A DNA stretch of 64,000 nt from Eurosta solidaginis (taxonomy: Eukaryota > Arthropoda > Insecta > Diptera > Tephritidae). Below the pieces are notes generated by a model. The model had not been told where the DNA came from. It made no database searches and saw only the letters and a list, made by a program, of their open reading frames with translations. The stretch is from contig NC_090321.1 in assembly GCF_040869045.1 (NCBI RefSeq), positions 181,445,596 through 181,509,595 on the forward strand, written 5' to 3'. A program made the position numbers and the translations under genes. Below, in pieces: positions 43,676 to 52,540 of this stretch (positions are counted from its first letter, which is position 1; each line of letters starts with the position of its first letter).

Positions 43676-46672
43676 ATGAGTAAAAGGACGCGAGAATTTG
43701 AGTGTAATAACGATCCAGATATGTTCTGTTTCATGTGTGGCCAATATACTATCATAAGGCGACGACGAGTGTTCTCAGATCATATCAAAACTTTATACTC
43801 CAAGTATTTTGGCATTGAGCCTAAAAATGCTGAAAAAACCATGGACTCCGAACACTTTGTGTACATCGTGTCGAGTAGAATTGATTCAGTCGGAATCAGG
43901 ACAACAAATAAAATTTGATACACCAATGATATGGAGAGAACCTACTTGCCATTCAATAGAGTGTTATATTTGTCAAACAAAAGTACTTGGCGTTGGAAGA
44001 TCAAGAAGAGTAACCTATGACCTCTCTGAAGTTGGCAAGACAACTTTTATGTGGAAAAAAATTACCTATTTGGAAAATTGCCGTGAATTTGCCGTAATTT
44101 ATCCGTGAAACAAAAAAATTTGCCGTGGCCATATTTTCAAAAATACAGGGTGGCACGCTAACTTCACGTGAAGTTAGCGTGCCACTCTCAGAAAACCACC
44201 TTAGAGGCCAGCTAGGAAAATAATTCTTGCACACGAATTTGCCGTAAATTTGCCGTAGATAAGTGGCATATTATATAATTTCGAAAAAATAAAATTTAAC
44301 TTTTTTTATGGTGCACCGCCAACTTCACGTGAAGTTAGCGTGCCACTTTTTGAAAACCACCTTAGACACCAGTTAGGAAAATAATTCTTGCACGTGAGTT
44401 TGCCGTAAATTTGCCGTGAATTATCCGTGAAACAAAAAAAATTGCCGCGGCCATGTTTTAGAAAATACAGGGTGGCACGCCAACTTCACGTGAAGTTAGC
44501 GTGCCATTCTCAGAAAACCACCTTAGAGGCCAGCTAGGAAAATAATTCTTGCACACGAATTTGCCGTAAATTTGCCGTAGTTACGTGGCATATTTTATAA
44601 ATTCGAAAAAAAAAATTTCAAATTTTTTTTATGGTGCACCGCCAACTTCACGTGAAGTTAGCGTGCCACCCTCAGAAAACCACCTTAGAGACCAGCTAGG
44701 AAAATAATTCTTGCACACGAATTTGCCGTAAATTTGCCGTAGATAAGTGGCATATTATATAATTTCGAAAAAATAAAATTTAACTTTTTTTTATGGTGCA
44801 CCGCCAACTTCACGTGAAGTTAGCGTGCCACCCTCAGAAAACCACCTTAGAGGCCAGCTAAGAAAATAATTCTTGCACACGAATTTGCCGTAAATTTGCC
44901 GTAGTTACGTGGCATATTTTATAAATTCGAAAAAAAAAATTTCAAATTTTTTTTATGGTGCACCGCCAACTTCACGTGAAGTTAGCGTGCCACCCTCAGA
45001 AAACCACCTTAGAGACCAGCTAGGAAAATAATTCTTGCACACGAATTTGCCGTAAATTTGCCGTAGATAAGTGGCATATTATATAATTTCGAAAAAATAA
45101 AATTTAACTTTTTTTTATGGTGCACCGCCAACTTCACGTGAAGTTAGCGTGCCACCCTGTATTTTCTAAAACATGGCCGCGGCAAACTTTTTTGTTTCAC
45201 GGATAATTCACGGCAAATTTACGGCAAATTCACGTGCAAGAATTATTTTCCTAACTGGTGTCGGAGGTGGTTTTCGAAAAGTGGCACGCTAACTTCACGT
45301 GAAGTTGGCGGTGCACCATAAAAAAAGTTAAATTTTATTTTTTCGAAATTATATAATATGCCACTTATCTACGGTAAATTTACGGCAAATTCGGTTGCAA
45401 GAATTATTTTCCTAGCTGGTCTCTAAGGTGGTTTTCTGAGGGTGGCACGCTAACTTCACGTGAAGTTGGCGTGCCACCCTGTATTTTCTAAAATATGGCC
45501 ACGGCAAATTTTTTTGTTTCACGGATAAATTACGGCAAATTCACGGCAATTTTCCCAATAGGTAATTTTTTTCCACGTAAAAGTTGTCTTGCCAACTTCA
45601 GAGAGGTTAACCTATGCCAGCGTACCTACAGTGACATTACCAGTACTACATTCAACGGCAGTTGCGGATCCAGTTCCATTGTCAACAGTAATATCTGAAT
45701 GCGGGGAATCAAGTTGTACTGAATTTCGCATGTGAAACGAGAGAAACGTTCTGTCACAAGCACAACTTAATGATTGGATAAGAGATTTGGAACTATCCAA
45801 GGAAAAGGCCGAGATCCACACTTCTCGTATGCAACAATTTAAATTTGTGTCATCCGATGTTAAGGTGATATATTGTAGAACTCGTCACGAACCATTTTCC
45901 AAACACTATACCAAGAAAGACAGTATATGCTACTGCAACGACATTCCTGGTTTATTCAAAGAGTTTGGTCAAATATATGATTCAAAAGAGTGGCGATTGT
46001 TCATAGACAGCAATAAACTGAGTTTGAAGGCTGTATTATTGCATATTGGTAACAAAAGGCCTTCTATCCCGATCGCACATGCAGTAAATACAAAGGAATC
46101 CTACGAGGAAATGCAAAAACTACTCAAATTTATCAAATATGAAGAGCATGATTGGAAAATATGTTCTGATCTCAAAGTCGTTGCAATGCTATGCGGTCTA
46201 CAAAGTGGTTACACCAAGCACTGCTGCTTCCTCTGCAAGTGGGATAGCCGAGCTCGTAAGGACCACTACGTCAGAAAGGATTGGCCGGAAAGAGTCGAGT
46301 TTACCGTTGGTGTGGATAACATCAAATACACCCCTCTTGTCAAGAAAGAGAAAATCATACTTCCACCCTTACACATCAAGCTCGGTCTCATTAAAAACTT
46401 TGTTAAGGCTTTGGACAAAGAAGACGAAACATTCGACTATTTGAAAACAATTTTTCCAGATATTTCTCAAGCCAAGATAATGGAAGGTATTTTTGTCGGA
46501 CCACAAATAAAAAAGTTGATCAACAATAATCAATTCAAAGGACTAGTCTCATCAGTTGAGGCAGCAGCGTGGGAATCCTTTGAAAAAGTCGTTGCTTCTT
46601 TTCTCGGTAGACACAAAAGCCATAACTACGAGCAGATAGTGAATGACTTAATCAATAATTATGCGAAAATGG
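43676..46672 (+). pseudogene. DDE-like transposase candidate, exon 1, copy 2 (split by FB-2 copy c)
   Basis: Coding sequence starts at the ATG at 43676. It suffers a one-base A insertion in the A-run at about 43835 and is broken at 44019 by the FB-2 element. It resumes at 45617, after the duplicated TAACCTATG. A TGA at 45733-45735 replaces the glycine codon of copy 1. From there the frame is open to 46672. It keeps the FIDSNK aspartate, the SDLKVV aspartate, the CCFLCKWDSR pair and HIKLGLIKN. It continues past the point where copy 1 is shifted (SFEKVVASFLGRH, IVNDLINNYAKMG). The exon ends before a canonical GTAAAT donor at 46673. Confidence 0.78.
44020..45607. mobile_element. FB-2 Foldback-like element, copy c, inside the transposase gene
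   Basis: It starts ACCTCTCTGAAGTTGGCAAG and ends with the inverse. The target TAACCTATG is duplicated at 44011-44019 and 45608-45616; copy 1 of the transposon supplies the empty site (TAACCTATGCCAGCG). The left arm consists of tandem 323-bp double units; the inversion point is near 45137. Nine perfect AACTTCACGTGAAGTT palindromes are spaced every 161-162 bp. No coding sequence. Confidence 0.9.
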
Positions 46673-46749
46673 GTAAATATTAAAGGCCTATTAAAATTAA
46701 TTTCCCAAAATTCTATAACTTGTTTACCTAACTAATATTTTCTTTCCAG
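46673..46749 (+). other. 77-bp spliceosomal intron of the transposase gene, copy 2
   Basis: The intron starts GTAAATATTAAAG and ends TTTTCTTTCCAG, with a pyrimidine-rich 3' end and a candidate branch in CTAAC. Joining at these sites keeps the frame across a split glycine codon and leads into NMSLKIHF. Confidence 0.75.
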
Positions 46750-47003
46750 GCGTAAATATGTCGTTAAAAATTCACTTTCTGCACTCACATTTGAGCTTTT
46801 TTCCGGCAAATCTTGGCGACGAAAGTGACGAACATGGCGAAAGGTTTCATCAGCAAATTAAATTAATTGAAAATCGATATCAAGGATTCTGGGACGTCGC
46901 AATGATGGGTGATTACTGCTGGTTTCTCATAAGAGAAACCGATCCTAAACTGAATAAGCGTCAAAGTCGAACACATAATTATTTCGACAACATATTAAAA
47001 TAA
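46750..47003 (+). pseudogene. DDE-like transposase candidate, exon 2, copy 2
   Basis: This exon is intact by itself: it encodes NMSLKIHFLHSHLSFFPAN, DESDEHGERFHQQ and GDYCWFLIRE, and stops at 47003. The Glu of DEHGERFHQ is the candidate third acidic catalytic residue. It is labelled a pseudogene because exon 1 of this copy is broken at three places. Confidence 0.75.
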
Positions 47004-47788
47004 AATTAAGATAAAGATTGTTAGAATATAGTACAAACATAAATAAGTTAAAAAAAAAAAGTTAAAAATATGGGTAATTTCATTCATAAATTGAACTTTT
47101 AACTAAATAGAAACAGAGCATAGCTAGATATTTCACTCTTCTTTATACCATACATACGTTTTGAGGTATACGTTGAAATTGCGCAACCTGGGTATTTTTA
47201 TTTGATCGCTTATAACTTACGTAGTTTTGCATCGATTTTCTTCGATGACAGCTTATCTTTTTTCTAATTAAACAGAGCTTTACGTAAATAAAAAATATTT
47301 GGAAAAAAAGTTGTGGTTTTGGAATGCTGCCCTCGCAAAAAGTAATTTTTTTCATATTTTTTCATAAAAAAAAAACAAAGATATGAAATGATAAGCTAAT
47401 ATCTCGAAAACTATCTGGTTGAGCAAAAAACAATGTATGATGCATTTATAGCAAATTTTATCGTCTTTCCGATTCTATTTGCAATTGCTTGACCCGTTCG
47501 TGAGATATACGTAATTAAATGGAGCCATCTTTTTGGTTTTTTCGAATAACGGTAAATTGCAAATATCTCAAAAACGGTACCATAGAATCAAAAATGAACT
47601 CGATTTTCGAAATCAGGGGGTGGTTTTACAAACGAATTTCATAACGGCGTTTCTGGTAAAGAGAAAAAGTTGAAATTCGTGGTCCAGTGTTATCCTAACG
47701 AAATGATATCGGTTCGTTGGTTAAGCATGTCTGACGTACGGCATACGTATACATACGTTTCACACGTCGGTGGGTAACTGCAGCTTAA

Positions 47789-48562
47789 CGCTTCATTGCT
47801 TCATATCAAAGGCAAGGCGAATGCATTGACAAACCATACCAGCTGATGGACACAAGACAAGGACACAGGAAGGCAGGGGTGCGTAAACACCAAACTACAA
47901 ATAACTACTATATGTGTAAATATGAAGTATGCGGCAAACATCGATTCAACGTAAAAAATTTCAAGTTTAATTGCGATTGCAATTTTCACACAATTTGTAA
48001 TTTATTGCTTTTTGGCAAATGCGATTATCTACGCATTTGACATTTGTTTGACGTACGTAATTATATGACATTCACTTTTTGTGTATTGATGATGTGAAAA
48101 GGGTTTATGATTAATATGGAATTCAAACTGTACATGAATAGTTTCGAGCATAGGCGAAAAATATATACTGGGGTTTCTTCAAGGGCGATGGAGATGTAGA
48201 ACGAGATATGGAGGACAGAGGATGTGATAGAAGAAAAAAGAAGAATATGGATATGGTAGCTTTCCAATCCACCTATTGTTGGGCACCCTACTAATATTTA
48301 TTAAAATTACGGTCATAACTATAACTCACTAAGTACAGCATGGTAAAAAATTGTAGCATAGATTCCATCCGGTTATTTTCATAGTAAACAAATTTCGGAC
48401 AAATAATTGTTTTCTTACTTTTACCGAAGATTTATTTTAATGCAATTTTTTTACGTGTGTTTTATTACGTTATTGTTGCTGGTCTTTCTTCTGGAGTGGC
48501 ATTTCTTGCGACTAAGAAACTTATTCGTCCGGAATTTTCGGACCAATAGCCAGGTTCAAATT
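47789..48562. other. No gene recognised
   Basis: Short frames (47846-48040, 48061-48267) carry no motif. No repeat boundaries seen. Confidence 0.35.
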
Positions 48563-48718
48563 TAATAGCGTTTTCTTGTCTGGCTATAGTGTTACGCTTT
48601 TTGTACACCGCGCCAGGGTTGTTGTTCTATTCTAAAAAACAGGCAACGCCTTTACGGGGTATTTCGTTCTTTTGTGAAAATTGTTGCCTGCTCGCAACGC
48701 AAAAGCGTTACACTTTTA

Positions 48719-49291
48719 TACTGTTTTCACACAGAAACTTAATGATCTCATTTCACCTTCTAATGAAATCGTTAATTTTTTGTATTCACACAGAAGTAAC
48801 TGCTCGATTAGTATGAAGGATGAAATGTCAAGCGAATAAAATGACAATGCTATATGACAGACAATCATGGCGGAACGATACAAGGTGGCAGCATGGTGAC
48901 ATACCTACATCCATAAATAAGAATTCCATGTACTTTGTTTTTGTAAATTCGATGGACAAATGTCAAAATCGTACTGCGCCGGAAGTTGATGTATCAAATC
49001 AAATAAAAAAGGTTATAATCAGCTGTTCGATGCGGCCACCTTGTATCGTTCCGCCATGCAGACAATAACATTTACTTTGACAAATGACATTTTTAAGCAC
49101 TTAACACACCAAAAACTAAGAAACTGAACGCTACCAACAGAGTTGCATTGTGCTTTGACTTCATTAGGCATTCGATTAGCTACTAATGAAATAATTATAG
49201 ATTCGAATTTTGTAGGGAAGATTGAGCTCAATAAGCGTATTAATGTAAAACTGCCTTTATTATTCAATAAGCCGTCTGTGTGAAAACAGTA
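48719..49291. mobile_element. 573-bp TIR element nested in MITE copy 3
   Basis: It starts TACTGTTTTCACACAG and ends CTGTGTGAAAACAGTA. TTA lies on both sides (48716-48718 and 49292-49294), with the empty site seen in copy 2 (TTTTACCCTGTATA). An internal inverted block ATGGCGGAACGATACAAGGT (near 48868) pairs with CACCTTGTATCGTTCCGCCA (near 49037). PIF/Harbinger-type by target. Confidence 0.75.
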
Positions 49292-49382
49292 TTACCCTGT
49301 ATAAAATGGCGGTGTGGCAGTGCAACTCTGTGAAACTCTCAATTCGCTCTTGAGTCCCACATATACTCTGTTAATATGAGTG

Positions 49383-49578
49383 CAGATCGCCTACCAGATT
49401 GTGCATTCACGAGTTCAAAATTGCTTCGTTCTGCGCAGCTACGTCACAGTTGACTGTTTGAGCGAATGAAAGAGAGAGAAAAACAACGGCTAAAGAAAGA
49501 TGACGTAAGAATTGCTCATAAAAAAGAGATGATCTAATATTTACATGCGCAATGCGCAATCTTCTTGCGTGATTTGTG
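49383..49578. mobile_element. 196-bp insertion with 9-bp target duplication in MITE copy 3
   Basis: ATATGAGTG is duplicated at 49374-49382 and 49579-49587; copy 2 has it once. The insert begins CAGATCGCC and ends GCGTGATTTGTG, weak inverted repeats. An 8-bp reading of the duplication with hAT-like ends is possible. Confidence 0.6.
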
Positions 49579-50149
49579 ATATGAGTGAATATGGTGAGAT
49601 GAAATGTTCTTTGTATGCACTATAAATGTTGACAATTTTCTGGGGTAGGAGTAACACTATTAAGGCTTTACCATTTACTTAGGCAACAATTTATTTCAGA
49701 AAAGAAAACGCTATAAAACTTGTATGTACTTCATTCGTATATTACATAACCGATTTAGGTGTAAAAATTAAACATTCAAGATTCTTATGAAAATCACATC
49801 AGAGCTGAGGTTTTGGTTTTAAAGTTAATGCTTTAAAATTTAAACTTCAGTATTTTTTAAACTTGGAAGCAAAAGAGTTTGGAACTGAAACCAGATTATA
49901 TTCAAATTTATTTGCGGCCTTTACGGCCTAACTATAATTCTCACACAAATACATATATACATATGTATCGTAGGCCTTCTCAAGAAGCAGAGCAGTCCTT
50001 TACAAAACTAGCGCTAAAATATTTATTTTAAAATGACACCACTACAAGTGCCAACCATGTATTTAAACAATATGTGTGTGTTTGATGTCGTTGTGTTGAG
50101 AAACAAGCAGATTTTGCGATAAAATGTACGAAAAGTTGTTTTGTGGGAG

Positions 50150-50252
50150 GGGCGCAACAAATTAAATGGGGTTACACTTTGGTCGGGAATAAAAAAAAAA
50201 ATTCCGAGTCGCTCCGGTACATAGAACCGGCTGCCGTGGGAAGCGAGTTGTT
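50150..50252 (-). pseudogene. 5' end fragment of the Jockey-like retroposon seen at 13050
   Basis: The minus strand reads GGTTCTATGTACCGGAGCGA, a poly-T run, then CCCGACCAAAGTGTAACCCC and TTTGTTGCGCCCCTCCCAC. This matches 13066-13157. The encoded YVPER- and SVTPFNLLRPSHK-like stretch is lost after the shared SHK, before the 2A-like motif. Only about 100 bp is recognisable. Confidence 0.65.
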
Positions 50253-50400
50253 TTGTGGGAAGTATAGCGCAAGAGTCAGCAAATATGATCAAATATGTAA
50301 TTTTCTTTGCTGATATTCAAAGTGTTTATAAAAACGAGAATATTAAAATTAAAGTTTTTATTCGTTTTGTTCGTTGTAACAATTTTGTGTACTACTTTGT

Positions 50401-50830
50401 TTGTTAGTAAAATAAAATGAAATTAAATTAAATAAAGCAAAATTCACATAAATTAAATTAAAAATAAATAAAATAAAATAAAATAAAACCAAATCACATA
50501 AAATTAAATAGAACAAAATAAAAGAAAAATAAAAAAATTAGAATTAAAGGAAATAAAATAAAACAAACTAAAATAAAACAAAATAAAATAAAACAAAATA
50601 AAATAAAACAAAATAAAATAAAACAAAATAAAATAAAGTCAAAAAAAATAAATCCAAATAAAATAAAATAACATGAAATAAAATAAACTGAAAAAAAATA
50701 AAAATAAAATAAAGTGAAGGGAATGAAAGGAAAGTATAGTATAGTAAAAAAATGGAACGGAATGAAAAGAAAAGTAAATGATGGAAAGGAAAATGAAAGG
50801 AACGGAAGGGAAAAGGCAAAGGTAGAGTGA
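50401..50830. repeat. A-rich simple repeat (AAATAAAAT/AAACA type)
   Basis: Low-complexity stretch grading into GGAAAGGAA-type purine repeats after 50720. The long poly-F/Y/L frames on its minus strand are artefacts. Confidence 0.85.
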
Positions 50831-51906
50831 CGTCCGTAGTGGCTCAATTTTAACCACAGGGCTAGCTCTATTTCGAAAGGAACTGAAGAGAAAAGTGCAT
50901 TAGGTCATTAACAGGATCGGTGAAGGAGAGAGATTAAACAAAAAGCGATGAAAAACTTCGTATGAGCATTTCTCTGATATAAGACGAATGTAAGAAGCAA
51001 AAGCAGTTGGTTTAATTGTGTAAAAATTTGTTTCACTGATGTTTATAATGCGATAAGAGTACATATGTATATACATTAAAATGCTGCTACCACTGCTGTT
51101 GTTGCTGTCGCTTACATATTTTTACTGTTGATGACACATCATAGACATTTGATATGTGCGAATGCGGAATTCTCATAAAAAAGCAGAGAAAGAAGAAAAC
51201 ACGCTCTTAGTTCACGGTTTTCGACTTGACTGTGGGGTGTGCTATACACGCTTCCGGTAAAATCAAACACTGGAAACAGTAATATGAACATTAAGCCATC
51301 AATTTATCTGACGAATTTTTGGCAGTAAGAGAAAAAATAGATTGTGCAGAAAAGCTTATATTTTGTAATGTTTCAGATATTCAATAGAACAAAAATACAA
51401 ACGATATATGAATTATAATGACGGCAGTTCATATTAGTTATGTATGTCGTTTTGTACTCGTACTAAAAGAGTACGTAAGGTTTAGTGCACGCAGCCATGA
51501 GAAAAAATGTTTAATGTTGAGTACATTTGGCAAACGTTTAGAACTCGTTGCGTACCGTTATTGCAAATACTGTAAAGTCAAGCATTTTTGGACAACTTGC
51601 TTTGTTTTCTGATATCGGAGGGTTACTTTAAGGATTGTTCCTGGATAGCTTATGGGCTATTTTGGGAACCAGTATGCAAATTTTTCTTATCAGTTTTCAA
51701 GATGATTACGGCGGCATTATTATCAGGGCATCTTTTTCAGTTCGTGCAGGATCTTCTTGCAAAGAAAACGAAATTTTCTTATCGGTTCTTTTATGAAGTA
51801 ATAATTTGGTACCTTATCTATATATAAAATGGCAAGTTGAAAACTTTGCGGCCAAACTAAAATTCTAAGATGTAGACAGTTAGATACTCGTGTATTGACC
51901 TATCCT
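50831..51906. other. No gene recognised
   Basis: Two adjoining plus-strand frames (51418-51612 and 51588-51827) lack recognisable domains. No repeats noticed. Confidence 0.35.
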
Positions 51907-51910
51907 TATA

Positions 51911-52026
51911 GTCAAAATAAAATAGGTTTTAAATTTAGTTGCAGCTTTTTTGACAGATAGCTCATGAAAATTATGTCAAAAATCTGCAACTAACTAAGTT
52001 TGAAACCAATTTTATTTTCACTATGA
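51911..52026. repeat. Short hairpin, MITE-like
   Basis: AGTCAAAATAAAATAGGTTT pairs with AAACCAATTTTATTTTCACT, and AGTTGCAG...TTTTTGACA pairs with TGTCAAAAATCTGCAACT. The loop is about 15 bp (GATAGCTCATGAAAATTA). Confidence 0.6.
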
Positions 52027-52540
52027 CTGCGCCATTAAATTTGCTAACATTTTTTTACTTTACACAAACACGAGTAAGAAATGCAATTTTCTAAACTCAT
52101 AACTTGAGAGTATTTTTTATCGGCTTTCTTCATATAAATCCTCGAATTTATTATTTATGTCATTCATTGATAAGATTAATTACAGAAATGAGTGTACAAG
52201 AGTTTCGACTTTCAAGTAAAGTAAGCTGTAAATATGGACATTAGCGTGGCTCCTATTTTGTCAAGTTTAAGTAAGGTTGCTTTGTTACCGTCAAATTGGT
52301 TGCATTGGGATAGGAGTGTGCTTTTATTTATAATGAAAATGATATTAAGGATGTTTATAGAAGGCAAAATTGGCAGCTAAACAAAACTGTGATCGTGATT
52401 GCGATGAAAAAAAATATTTTTTCAAACGCCCTAATATACATGTGAGTGGAAAATTTTGAGAAATACAGAGCTGCCACACACCTAAAAATATATATATGAA
52501 GTTACCGAGCTCTGGAAAAAGAATCCTACAAAAGCCTGAC

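Larger units (their letters stand above)
42673..47689 (+). mobile_element. DDE-like DNA transposon, copy 2, interrupted by an FB-2 element
   Basis: The termini CACTGGTCGACGGCC and GAAATTCGTGGTCCAGTG are inverted. TTA flanks at 42670-42672 and 47690-47692. The terminal inverted repeats extend for about 500 bp (42673 to ~43180 and ~47150 to 47689). They include the segment that copy 1 lost on its left side. The transposase gene is on the plus strand and is split by FB-2 copy c at 44020-45607. Removing that insertion gives about 3.42 kb, close to copy 1. Confidence 0.82.
41637..47785. mobile_element. TIR element (AGCTGCAGTTACCCAC ends) carrying the copy 2 transposon
   Basis: AGCTGCAGTTACCCAC at 41637 and GTGGGTAACTGCAGCT at 47770-47785 are inverted. 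TAA lies outside both (41634-41636 and 47786-47788). Without the nested 42673-47689 element its length would be about 1.13 kb. The inner part has several CGTTAACGTTAA-type palindromic words at 42150-42670. No transposase frame; a PIF/Harbinger-type non-autonomous element is the most likely class. Confidence 0.65.
48566..49713 (+). mobile_element. Tourist/PIF-like MITE, copy 3, carrying two nested insertions
   Basis: The ends TAGCGTTTTCTTGTCTGGC and TCAGAAAAGAAAACGCTA are inverted. TAA flanks at 48563-48565 and 49714-49716. Removing the two insertions and their target duplications leaves about 367 bp, matching the 366-bp copy 2. Confidence 0.85.
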
